Below are positions 32,610-43,435 of a stretch of 64,000 bases of DNA, in pieces. Under the pieces are notes generated by a model. The model saw only the letters and a program-made list of their open reading frames with translations, did not search any database and was not told the DNA's origin. The translations under genes were made by a program, and so were the position numbers. The DNA is taken from NCBI GenBank assembly GCA_022036555.1, contig CM039129.1, positions 30,740,553 through 30,804,552 of the forward strand. The letters run 5' to 3'. Each line of letters opens with the position of its first letter. Position 1 is the first letter of the stretch. The DNA comes from Microstegium vimineum (Eukaryota > Streptophyta > Magnoliopsida > Poales > Poaceae).

Positions 32610-34942
32610 TCAGAGTCTCCACCTGATCAGGATGAAGAGCGAATCAAAACCTGGGCGAAACTGCTTGGGAATCCTCTTCCTATTAGAAAGCCACCACAAC
32701 ATGATGCAGGCGTTTGATGGCTGCAACCCATGCCTAAACCTTCTGTCTCCGGTCCAGCACCTCCCGTGCAACGCCAGCCAGAAGAAGAAGCGGACCTTCG
32801 GCGGAGCCGCGGTCTTCCAAAGCTGCTCGGCACCCAATACCGGCGACGAACCCAGGAACATAGCCCCATAGGACTGGGACCTCGAGAGACTCCAAACGAG
32901 AGTGTCCGGCACGTCCGACAGCTGCACCTCTCCCAACAGATCACAGAGCTTCGAAAACTCTACCAGAAAACGCAGCGTCACTGCGCCCCTCTACTAGAGC
33001 TTCGGCCACAGACGCTAGGAGCTTCCGCGGACGTACCTTGTCGAAGAGAGCCGGTACCAAGCTCTTGATAGATGAACCCTGTATCCAGCGGTCAGTCGAA
33101 AAGTACGTGGATCGCCCATTGCCAATGTTGAAACTGGCGGCCGACTGGAACAACTGCAGCACCGCCCCTTCCTTTGTCGTCGGTTTGCGTCCTCTAGCGC
33201 GATCTTGCCACACCCATCTTACTCTCAAGGCAACCCCAACACGTCGGAGGTCGGAGATACCCAAACCCCCCAGCTCTCTCGGTCTACAAACCGTGGCCCA
33301 CGCCACCTTACACTTTCCTCCAGTCACTGATGCGGTGCCTGCCCAAATGAACGCCCTCCGCAGTCTGTCGATGACCGTCTCCATCAAAGGCCTTGTCAAT
33401 GTCCAGTCTGTCGTCGACGGTGGATATCCTGTCCTGACAGGCCAAACACACCTCTCTGAAGTTGTCATGGATGCTCCTCCCTTTTATGAAGGCGCTCTGA
33501 TTCTTCAGAACCAGTCGATCGAGGACGGTCGCGAGCCTGTTGGCAAGGCATTTGGCGACAAGCTTGCCGAAGCTGTGGATAAGGCTTATAGGCCTATATA
33601 GTCTCTGACTTCCTCCGGGTGATCGTGTTTCCTTAGAAGGATCAGGTGAGCATCATTGACGTGATGAAGGCTTCTAAAGTCCATCTCCCAAAAGGCATTG
33701 AAGGCGAGCATCACATCCTGCTTGATGGACGGCCACGTACGCCAGCTTGAAGAACAGGCATGTGAATCCGTCCGGGCCAGGAGCCTTCTCGTTTGGCACT
33801 TGTTTAACAACAGCCCAGACCTCCTCTTCCGAGAAGGGGGATTCAATGTCGGCCAACTCCAGGGAAGGCAGCCCCAGGGCCTTCAGGTTCAGCCTTCTTG
33901 ATCGTTCAAAGTTGGTCCCCAGCAGCCCGTCATAGTGGGCGAAGAGTGCTTCGACTATATCGTGCTCAGACCGCACCTGCGTGCCCTGGACCCGTAGGTT
34001 CTTCCGGTTGCGATGGCTTGCGTACAAGTGGTAGAACCTAGTGTTTGTGTCTCCCTCTTCTAGGAACGCCAAACGTGTCCGCTGCCGTGCAATCGTGCGC
34101 AGTAGGGAGGAGGCCAAACCAAGCACCTTAAACTTGAGTGAGCGGCGCAGGTCAGCTTCCCAAGGGGCCAGCGACCGGATCTCAAGCTGTTCATCAAACC
34201 GGAGGATGACCTCTCGCGTCATAGCCAGCTGCAGCTTGACGCTGCCCACCTTTTTGCTGCTCCAGCTTCTCAACGCTTTGGCCATGGCCCTGAACTTTTG
34301 GTCCAACACCCGAAAGGGGTCCGCATCAGCGATGATCAAGGAGGCCCAGGTTTGCGACACCACCTCCGCAAAGCCCGAAAGTTTGCCCCGCCGAACAGCA
34401 ACAGGGGGCAATGGTCGGAACAGTCCGTGGACTGCGCATGGTTGGGAAAAACCTCCAACCACCCCGCCGACGCGAACACCCTGTCAAGCAATTCGAGAGT
34501 GGGATTATCTCTCTCGTTAGACCAGGAGTGTCGACGCCCAATCAAGCCTACTTCCTCAATCTGTGATGAGTCGATGAATGATCTGAATCTTCTCATGCTA
34601 CGGCGGTAAATCATATTGAAGTCGCCGACGAGGCACCAAGGCCCCGTGGCCGAGGCCCTGAACTGTGCCGGAGCTCCTCCAGGAACTCGATCTTCTCTGG
34701 GTCGGCCTGGGGACCATAGACGACCGTGATCCACCACGGTGCTATCTCAGAAGTCACACTGTCAAACTTAGCAGAGACGGAGAAACGGCCTTTGGCCACC
34801 CAAAACTCCTTATGCCACCCCAATAAAATCCCACCAGCCACTCCAACCGAAGGAAGTCGTAATCGCAAGCAGGTCCTAGGATTTCATTAGCAATTGCAGC
34901 ACACATCGAGTCGAGTTTAGTTTCCTGAACACGTACAGACAA
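32610..34942 (-). pseudogene. LINE ORF2 (endonuclease/reverse transcriptase) remnant
   Basis: From 34942 downward the pieces, in three frames, are an AP-endonuclease-like domain (VQETKLDSM, VVYGPQ, LVGDFNMIYR, DHCPLLL), a linker with FLEEGDTNTRFYH, the RT opening (NEKAPGPDGFTCLFF, NQSAFIKG) and motif A (DIDKAFD). The sequence then jumps at about 33390 directly to the post-RT segment (RLRRAFIWAG) and the zf-RVT-type C-terminus (PPKVRFFFWLALHGRCWT). The missing block includes the catalytic YADD region, so this copy could not retrotranspose. Several frameshifts add to that. Confidence 0.85.
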
Positions 34943-35241
34943 GCGACACCGAGTTCCCCATAACGACGTTCCTAAACCAGAACATTAAGGTTTGCTGTCA
35001 TTGGAAACTAATAATGTGCTGCTGATGTCCAAAAGGGGCTGCTTATTTTCCGGCATGTCCCCCCGAAAGGCCACTCTGAACTTGCTAACGAACTCGTGGT
35101 CCGGTTCATCCTCAGCGACAGGGACGTCGAGCTTCTTCAGCAGGATGTTCTGCGCCTGCGTTGTCGCGTTAGAGGCTCTCGGCCTTGCCGCAATGCGGCC
35201 ACTTTGTCTTAATAACGAGCGCGCGCACTGAGACGGGCGTC

Positions 35242-35814
35242 CTAGAGCGCCTCAGCCTTGGCTTGGAGCGCAGGATCGGTGTCTGCAACATATTGCAGCC
35301 TCCGGCTCCTCTTGGAAGCTAGGGTTTGTCGAAGATCAACCTCAACCTCCGAGGGCTCAGCAATGGCCAAAGAGGAGGCCCCAACTTCTGGCAACGGCGT
35401 GCGTGGGCGTGGCAGGCTCCTGCAACCCCGGGGAGCCGAGACGTCCACCCGGCGACAGACCCGGAGTCTCCCCACTGAAGGATAACTCGTTGTCAACACA
35501 GGCCGCCCACCAACCTGCACTCAATCCGGGGCGTGGCGCTTCCTCACACCACCCCTCGTGCAGCAGCTGTGGCTCGGTAGCCAAAAGCCTTCCCACCCAG
35601 CCTCCCGAGCGGGAGGGGGTTGTTCTGTCCACCCAGGGGCTCCAAGCCGATGGAGCATCCCTTGTTTTCCAAAACGCAACGGACAGAGCATAGTGCCGAC
35701 CTGCACCAGCGCCGCGTTGAGGTAGCCGCCTTCTGGATGGTAGCGGTTGCAGTTGCTGTCCCCTGAATCGTCATCGGCGCTATCACGGCGGCGAGGCGTT
35801 GGCCAGTCTTCCAC
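35242..35814 (-). pseudogene. LINE ORF1 remnant
   Basis: Overlapping minus-strand frames (for example MEDWPTPRRRDSADDDSGDS near 35814, and a C-terminal piece ending ADTDPALQAKAEAL near 35245) precede ORF2 in the order expected for L1-type elements. They are broken by frame changes and no RNA-binding motif is intact. The assignment rests on position relative to ORF2. Confidence 0.5.
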
Positions 35815-36091
35815 TTCGGGTCGAAGTTGGAAAGTTTTCTATGTTTTTACCGGAACCTATTCGTGTGGACCAAACATCTCTACTGCCATAGGAATAGCTA
35901 CGTAACTCAATCCATAGGAATAGCTACGTTTTTTTTCTTTGCTTTTTTTAATGCGAAAACTAAAACATACTTCCACCCATCCAAGATATATGCAATGCAG
36001 ATTCTAAAAGGCAGCAAAAAAGGGACTTACATATATTTTATACTAAAATTATAGTTTTAGCTTTTTAAAATTTATATGCTAGTATAATATA

Positions 36092-36352
36092 CTCCATCTA
36101 TCCCAAATTATAAGACATTCCAACAATTTTGAAGAATCAAAACATCTCAAGTTTGACCAACAATTATAGAGAAAATTATAAAGATTTATAACATTAGATA
36201 TGTATACTATGAAAATATAATTAATAACAAATCTAATGATACTTATTTAACATCATAAATTGTTATTAAATTGTCATATATGTTTGGTCAAAGTTAAGAT
36301 ACTTTGACTCTCCAAGATTCTTAGAATGTCTTATAATTTAGGATAGAGAGAG
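36092..36352. mobile_element. Stowaway-type MITE
   Basis: CTCCATCTATCCCAAATTA at the left is matched by TAATTTAGGATAGAGAGAG at the right, flanked by TA (36090-36091, 36353-36354). The 261-bp interior is AT-rich. It lies between the LINE and the SWIB gene. Confidence 0.85.
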
Positions 36353-37581
36353 TATAATTTTTAGTTTCGAAAAAAAAATCCATTAAACAAATCCACAAAC
36401 CCGTCAAATTGGTGTTGGCACAAAGACAATTACCAATTTATAATTATTTCTATAGTTAGAGAAGAATAAAATTTTGATATGTTATAATACAAATACAAAT
36501 AAAAATCACAATCACAACAACTTACTTATCCTAATTGGTTGATAAAAGGCATCTGAAATATAGAAGTGAAAAAAACCCCAAAACTACCTGACTCGAACAT
36601 CCGGTAGAATGAATAAAAAAGTGATCACCACCATTTGTACTTCGTAAAAAAAAACTAATACGGAGCTTTTTTATACTTGTAAAAGCACATAGAAAATGAA
36701 GACGCACTTTAGTCAGAATCAGTCACCAGTCCTTCTCGGCAGGCACTCGCTATCAAAAACGTTACACCAACTTTATTCAACTCCTACGCGACCGCAATTG
36801 ACCGACATTTGCTGTGATCGCCGACACTAATCAGTTATCAGTGTAATAAAAAGTGTAACAAAAAAGTGTCATTCTGGTCCATTACACGATTCCTCTTGTG
36901 GCAGCTCGCATCTCACAATCAGACTACATTCCATGATCAACTATCATTCTAATCTAACCCGTCATTACCGCAAAATAGACGACTAGATCACACCAGCCTA
37001 CTGATGAGACAATTTCCCAATGACAAATCACAGGCAGGGGGAAAAGCGGCATGAAAGAATTGCGGGTAGGGCCTGATCCCAAGTCATCAAACAGACCAAC
37101 CAACTTCAGAATGTGCGATGCACTGGTTGGCGTCGAACTGAAGGAAAACATTCCTCCTCTTGGTCTTGGAGCTGAATGAGGGGCTTCTGCACGAAAATAT
37201 TTGATATTCCATTCTATCCTGCCAAATGAACAGTTTCGGCGGCAATCATTGATCAGCGCAAGCTACTAGTTCAGTGGTGCAATCATTAGTATCCCAAAGA
37301 CAAGGATGATAAAAATCCGTATTGTAGACCCAGGTCATCATAGACTGGGTTTTGGCTTTAAGCTGTCACCTACGAGCAGGCTAAGAGGTATATAATGAAG
37401 GAAGAATGTGACGATCCACCACTCAGGTCTAAGATGGTAGGTGGACAGGGTATAAACATGAATGATTAAGTAAGAACGTGCATCTTTAGGGAACATATTT
37501 GCCTTTCTTAAACCACCATTAAGAACGTGCTCATAAATCAGCCAGAGCTAGTACAAAAGAGAGTGATCTACAAAACTCCTA
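36353..37581. other. Downstream region of the SWIB gene
   Basis: AT-rich DNA without a recognised gene. The 3' untranslated region of the SWIB gene must lie at the right end of this stretch (below 37582 on the minus strand). No clear terminator or repeat is seen. Confidence 0.45.
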
Positions 37582-40500
37582 TCATTTCTGAAAGTGGGGG
37601 TTGAGCAGCCCAGAGATTTCAAGAAACCCAACACGGTCACGCCCTCCAAATATCTTCTTCAGTTTGTCATCACAGATTATTATCTTCTTGTCATTTGGAT
37701 CCTAGATGCAGAAACAAAGAGAATAATCAATTATTTGGCCACAAAATTCCACAATGCTACACTAAGTACTACAACAAAGATGCACCAAAGAATGACTGAA
37801 ATATGAGAGTCATATATCCATAAGAAACAACATGTGCACACGAGACAACTAGACAAGTCAATTATCTTATTAGTCATACTATAGCATGATGCAGTAAATT
37901 GTATCTCAAAGTATTGTCTTGGAATATAAGAAATTAGCACAGAACCCCAATTTATATCCTCAATGGTATTAATTCTAATTGCTGGAGGAACACAAATTTT
38001 CAGGGAAGAAATTAGTGGTAGACAGAATTCAAGTGAATTACTGGTTAGCCATGTCAACAAAAGGATGTTGTGTTTGTGGTCCACACAACTATTGCTTCAG
38101 GGTCATCAGTGATTGTAGGCGTGCCATAACATTTAGCTTTCTGTTAAGGCACCACCCTTCAGCATTTTACCCCCACCAGGGACCAGGGAACAGGGCCCAA
38201 CAGGTGCTTACGTTAGTCACTATCTGTGTTTATGGTTGAGAGAGAACTACTAGTCAAGTCTGATAGTAATATGTGTGCATACAGAAGTTATCCACACCTA
38301 TATACAGTGTATAACTTCACACTCCCGCCCTCACCATGTTTAGTTAATTACAGCATGTGAACAGATCCTAAACAGTTAAACAGGGGCACAGATCAATGAT
38401 CTACCTGTGATTAAGGATTCCAAGCCTAAGTTCACTACTTCAGATGACTTGGTGCTTAAAACAAACAGGAGCACAACACATAGGCAGATAAAGTACTATG
38501 GAATCAGTGACAGGATAGGCTCAAAATCAGAGAAAGTACAATGTGGCCAATCGTGAGAAGCATGGTAAATTGGAAATTGGTACTACCTGCAGTCTGGAAA
38601 GGATGCAATTTTAGAATACATACAATCTGAAGTTTGACCAAATTTATACAAAAAATTAATAATACTTATCATGCTAAATATGTATCATTAGATTCATCAT
38701 GAAATATACTCTTATAATATATCTATTTCGAGTCATACACGTTGATAATATTTTCTATAAGTCTATAACTTAGTCAAACTTAAGATAGTTGACTTCGATG
38801 GGACCTAGAATTGCATCCTTTTTGTGATGGAGGTAGTAATTACAATGGTGGTCCGTGGTCCCACAAACTATACAATATCCACAACAGATGGCACTAATTC
38901 CTCCTATTCAGACAAGAACAAGCGTTGCCAACCAGGAAATGAAAATGTTGCCATCAAAACACAGCATTTAGAATCAATATAAACTTTCTCAGCCTTGTCA
39001 TAAAGGTTTACAAAAGGCATTAGGCGCTCTCTAGGTACCTACACCTATAGATTAGGTGCACCTAGGCGTTCCATAACCATGCACATTTACCTCTAAAAAT
39101 CTAAAAGAAAAGAAGAAACACGAGACCAGTGGGCCAAGATTTTTTTTTCCTTTTTTTTTTTGCGACTGGCCGAGAGTTGTATAGGAGGGCCCGTAAAAGC
39201 AGCCCAAGCCAAAGTTTGAGCAGCAAGCCTGATCCCTAACCTCACCTCCCACCTTATCCATTTGCTGCTCCCAGCGTGGCCACACAACTCCAAGTCGCAA
39301 CTCCCAACTGGCCGCGCTGCCCCCATCCCTGCCTCCTCAGTGCAGCCTGCTGTCCCTGCTTCTCTGCCGTCACCATGCAACATCCCCGCCTCCTCTGCCA
39401 CCACCTGAAGTCCCTGCTTGGGATCTGCGGGACACCACCAATCTCTGCCTATCCCCTTAGGCAAGGCGGTGTCCCTCCGCCAAGCGCTTAAGCACACCTA
39501 GGCGAGCGCCTAGTGGAACACTCACAAAAAATAATCTAAACATACAGATTAGTAACTACAGCAATGACACATATATTTGAGGAAAATGCATGGCCGGTCC
39601 TCCAAGTTGCCAAGGCGTGTCACCTAGGTCCCTCTACTCTTAAAATGCTAATTCTGGGTCCATAAACTTGACTTTGGATGTCATCTAGGTCCAAATGGAT
39701 CCAAATGAACTCGGATGAAAACAAACTTTATATCAGAATTGTAGCATTCGACACGATCTACAACTTTGTAGTTGAATTTTTTTTGAATTGAAACTGTTTA
39801 GGGTCTCAAAATACTGTTGTAAGCATCCAAATTTTGAAATTTAAAATTTAAAATTATCCAACATTCTCGGATGGTGACATGGTCTATATGAAAGTTATAG
39901 TTATCGATACGATCTAAAAACTTGTAGTTAAAACTTTTTTTATCTGAAGTTGTTTAATATCCCAAATATGTGTTCTAAGTTTATAAATTTTGAAATTTAT
40001 AAACTTAGAACACATATTTGGGATACTAAATGTGTTCAAATGAAAAAGTTTTCAACTATAAAGTTGTATATCTTATTGATAACTATAACTTTTATATAGA
40101 CCATGTCACCATCCGAGAAAGTTGGGTAATTTTAAATTTTAAATTTCAAAATTTGGATGCTTACAACAGTATTTTGAGACTCTAAACAGTTTCAATTCAA
40201 AAACATTTCAACTACAAAGTTGTAGATCGTGTCGAGGGCTACAATTTTGATATAAAGTTTGTCTTCATCCAAGTTCATTTGGATCCATTTGGACCTCGAT
40301 GGCACCTGAAGTCAAGTTTATGGACCAAGAATTAGCATTTTGAGAGTAGATGGACGTTGGTGACACGCCTTGCCAACTTGAAGGACCGGCTATGCATTTT
40401 CCTCCATATATTTATATTTATGCTATGTGCATAGCCTTCCTCGCAAATACATAGAGATCCTTCACTCAATTGCAGACAATTCTCAGACCCAGATTACTTC

Positions 40501-40978
40501 AGCTACCGATTGGAATCAATCAAATCAGAGAAGTAAACACAATGCAGCCACAATATTGATAACCAAAACACAACTAAATCTCACTAGCACACAGTCACGG
40601 TAGCTGCACATACTAGGCGAACGAAAACACGTACAGGGATAGTTAGATAGCGACGGTGCGAGGATAGAACCTGGAGGTTGTTGCCCTTGATGTGCGCCCA
40701 GACCAGCTTGATGGCCTCGGTCCGGGGCAACTCCGCCGCGCCGCCGACGAACTCCCGAAGCTCCGGAGAGATGGGCTTCGGCTTGGTGATCCCGCTCGCC
40801 GGCCTTTTCTTCCCCCTTTCCCTACCCCCTCGGCCGTCGCCTCCGCCCGCACCGCCATGGCGGCGCCCCTCGCCCTCGTCCGCACCGACACCACCGACAC
40901 CGCCACGGGTGCACGCCGCAGCGCGACGGGGCACGCGAGGAGCTCCCCAGAACGGATCGCCGCCGCCGTCGCCGACAT
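37582..40978 (-). CDS. SWIB/MDM2-domain protein, probably plastid- or mitochondrion-targeted
   Basis: Two exons: 40978-40671 (donor after CTCCAG) and 37701-37582. The SWIB fold spans the splice: KPKPISPELREF, RTEAIKLVWAHIKGNNLQ, then DPNDKKIIICDDKLKKIF and LLNPHFQK to the stop. Small stand-alone SWIB proteins in plants are found in chloroplast nucleoids, mitochondria or nucleus. The N-terminus MSATAAAIRSGELLACPVALRR...AVRAEA is Ala/Arg/Ser-rich with a VRAEA-type cleavage context, so I infer plastid import. That N-terminus is in a different frame from the SWIB part. One base seems missing in the G/A-run stretch near 40805-40825; 428 coding nt is one short of 143 codons. The alternative in-frame start at 40934 gives a Gly/Arg-rich N-terminus that looks like an off-frame reading. 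Its 2969-bp intron holds three mobile elements. Confidence 0.88.
38583..38836. mobile_element. Stowaway-type MITE in the SWIB intron
   Basis: The left end CTACCTGCAGTCTGG and right end GTGATGGAGGTAG are inverted, with AGGATGCAATT just inside each end and TA on both flanks (38581-38582, 38837-38838). The 254-bp interior is non-coding. Confidence 0.75.
39018..39515. mobile_element. Possible small DNA transposon in the SWIB intron
   Basis: CATTAGGCGCTC at 39018 is nearly inverted at GAGCGCCTAGTG (39504-39515). Between them is a GC-rich block, unlike the surrounding intron, with an incidental minus-strand frame. CA...TG ends suggest hAT, but no 8-bp duplication is visible (the flanks differ), so boundaries and class are uncertain. 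Confidence 0.4.
39579..40404. mobile_element. Foldback MULE-type MITE with about 400-bp arms, in the SWIB intron
   Basis: Nearly the whole 826 bp is an inverted repeat. GAGGAAAATGCAT at the left pairs with ATGCATTTTCCTC at the right, and arms of about 400 bp mirror each other (for example GACATGGTCTATATGAAAGT against ACTTTTATATAGACCATGTC). The 9-bp duplication CATATATTT flanks it (39570-39578, 40405-40413), which is the Mutator-superfamily signature. Transcribed within the SWIB pre-mRNA, it could form a long double-stranded hairpin. Confidence 0.92.
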
Positions 40979-40984
40979 CGCCGC

Positions 40985-41002
40985 GGGGGGGGGGGGGGGG
41001 GG
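40985..41002. repeat. 18-bp G homopolymer
   Basis: An uninterrupted run of G directly upstream of the SWIB start codon on the minus strand (so C18 in the leader, about 6 nt before ATG). Its real length is doubtful in any assembly. Confidence 0.95.
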
Positions 41003-41294
41003 TAAGCGCAGCTAGGGTTTATCCGCGTGGTTCTGGGGATAAGGTTTCGCCGCGGTGGCCGCGGGCGAGCGAGGTCGCCGGTTAGTAGGCCGGCCGGGGA
41101 AGTTCCAGCCGTCGGATGGAGGAATCGGCAGATTGGACGGTCCAGATCGCCGCAAGAGCGCGCGTTTGAAAGCTTTTTTATCCGCTCTTTCGACGTGGGA
41201 GACAAACGGTTTGGACTTTGGAATCGACCAGCTGGAAAACTGTCAAATGGGCCTAGAGGGTCCTGTCCCACTAGTCAGACGCTGGTTTTAGCTA

Positions 41295-41918
41295 GGAAAA
41301 AGTACAATTTTCCTCTCTGAACTTTGGTCCGCGTTCGTTTTTCCTCCCTGAACTATGAAACCAGAAATCATTCCTCCTTCAACTTTAAAAACCGTTCATT
41401 TTACCTCTTTGAGTGGTTTTGGATAGTGGTTTTGTCTTTTGTTTGTTTTATTTCGATTAAATCTTTAAAAATCATATTAAATCATACAAAAATCATAAAA
41501 TAGAAAATCCAAGTTTGTTGGACTCCACATGATTAGATCTATACATTGAATATATAATATGGTATACTTTAGTATAAACTTTTTTTAATTAATTATAGAA
41601 AATTATAGATTCAAAGATACAATAAAAAAATTGTACTAAATCATATCATATTATATATTCACTACATAGATCTACTCATGTGGAGTCTAAAAAAATTGGA
41701 TTTCCTATTTTATGATTTTTCTGTGATTTACTATGATTTTCCAAAGATGTTGTCAGAATAAATAAAAATGAAAAAATACAAACCCACTGTTCAAAACTGC
41801 CCAGCGAGGTAAAACGAACGGTTTTAAGAGTTGAAGGAGGAAAAATTTTTGGTTTCATAATTCAAGGAGGAAAAATGGACCCAACCCAAAGTTCAGAGAG
41901 GAAAATTGGACTTTTTCC
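41295..41918. mobile_element. MULE-type MITE, 624 bp, between SWIB and TGD5-like genes
   Basis: Long inverted ends (GGAAAAAGTACAATTTTCC versus GGAAAATTGGACTTTTTCC, continuing through CTCTGAACTTTGG-type sequence for over 100 bp). A perfect 9-bp duplication TTTTAGCTA (41286-41294, 41919-41927) identifies a Mutator-like non-autonomous element. It occupies more than half of the divergent intergenic region and may have displaced promoter sequence. Confidence 0.92.
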
Positions 41919-42148
41919 TTTTAGCTATAGGCCTCCTTTTTTTTTTTGGGAAAGGCCTAGCCCAAAGCGACGGGAACGCCCATGAGCGAATGTGCAAGCC
42001 CACTACGGCCCGGTCGATGTGTCGCTGACGTCACCTCGTCTTCACCACTCCGGAGTGAAGTGCAGGGTCGGGTTCGACGTTCGTTTTACCTTGGCTTCTT
42101 CTCTCTCGTCCATCCAGCCAGTGGGGAAGGCGCGGGAGGGAGCGAGCC

Positions 42149-43435
42149 ATGGTGGTCGGCACATTCACTGGCCCGGGGATTGGGATCGGTGAGCGAACCA
42201 AAGCCCCCCATCCTTTCAGGCGCCAGGATCAGATCTTGATGTTGCTCTGATTCTCGCTCCTTATTTGGTTTGTTGAATTCTTCTTTTTCTGTTTGATTCG
42301 GTGCAGGGTTCGGTGTCGGATGCGGGTTCGGCGTCGGGTGGGGGTTCGGAGGTGAGAGCTTGCTCGTTTTCGCGTGATTAATTGATTTTTATTTTGTGGG
42401 AGACTATAAATGTGCTAAACTTTTCTGAAGGTTGTAGGCATGAATTAGAAATCTAACTTGTCGAATTAAACTGGAGGGATCCTTTTTCTGGATTCTGTGT
42501 TGTTAACTTCCTGTAGTCTTGGCTATACTTGGCGTTATTTTGGCGGTAGAAGTGACTAATCAAGTTATAGACAGGCATCCAGTTGCAGTTCAGTCCCAAG
42601 TTGCCAGTAGCCTCAAGATGGCTTGCTTCCCTTGTTTTTTTTTCTCTCGATCAGGTGTTGTGCCTGTATTTCATTAAGCAGAGAGCAATTGAAGTTTACA
42701 GATAGTGCCGGGCTTGTTTCCCTTGTGATTTTTTCCCATGTTGCTTAATACTCGTTCACTGCTAACTAGATGCAAAAGCGACTACAGATCAACATTGTGC
42801 ATATGGATTAGTTCCTGACACTTGCGGAGGGGTAGAAGTTCAGTTTTCATGTCTCATGAATGAGCTCTTTAACAGCTGCGAAGTAATCTGAAACCAATTC
42901 ACCTGACCAACATGATCTTACTAAAGTATACTTTTATGAATTTATATTTGGGGACTGCTCTATTTGTAATTTTGTGTTATTTTAAATTCCGAACTCAGTA
43001 TACAGAGTAATATGCAACAAATGTGTAGAAAGTTTCATTTAAGATAACCCCAAAATGTCACTTATTTGTGATTGGATGGAGTAGTATTCAATGACAATGT
43101 GCATTCATGATCAAGAAATGACATGCTTTTCGTTTGCTTTTCTACCACAGGAATGCCTCTTAACATGTTCGGCTTGGGTGTCGGTACTACTTCTGAGCTT
43201 ATCATCACTTACATTTCCTTGTTAGTGGATTATTAAAAATCATCTTGTTAATATAGGTGGGGGCTGCGGAGTTGGTCTTGGCCTAGGATGGGGCTTGGGA
43301 AATGCTTTTGGTTGTCAGTATCGATCTTCGAGAGTCCAGTTCCAGGGCATTGAATTTCAGAAGAAGGCTGAAGGAGACGAAGCACCAAAAGTTGTTTCAC
43401 CAGAACTTGCTGAAAAGTCTCGTCCTTATGGCTAG
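42149..43435 (+). CDS. Small glycine-rich TGD5-like protein
   Basis: Four exons: 42149-42188, 42307-42351, 43151-43183 and 43257-43435, all introns in phase 1 with GT/AG ends. They encode 98 residues. The N-terminus MVVGTFTGPGIGIG is followed by glycine-rich repeats (GFGVGCGFGVGWGFGG, then MPLNMFGLGVGGG and VGLGLGWGLGNAFG) that look like glycine-zipper membrane hairpins. A polar tail follows (QYRSSRVQFQGIEFQKK...EKSRPYG). The architecture matches TGD5 of Arabidopsis, a small glycine-rich protein needed for ER-to-plastid lipid transfer with the TGD1-4 transporter; I recall this family but could not align it. Length and the YRSSR segment fit. The exons of 40, 45 and 33 nt make the gene easy to miss. 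The start is the only ATG that opens the frame before the first donor. Confidence 0.82.

Larger units (their letters stand above)
32294..35830 (-). mobile_element. LINE (L1-type non-LTR retrotransposon), internally deleted
   Basis: On the minus strand the element runs from ORF1 remnants (near 35814) through ORF2 to a 3' end at 32303. There a short GC-rich hairpin (CGCGTCAAGACGCG on the plus strand) precedes a poly(A), seen as nine T at 32294-32302. The exact 5' end and target duplication are not clear. TAGGAATAGCTA(C/T)G occurs just outside the element on both sides (32204, 35889 and 35915). Confidence 0.85.

Noticed and set aside
33038..33601. 187-codon plus-strand frame
   Set aside because: Opposite the LINE ORF2, whose minus-strand reading has clear endonuclease/RT segments.
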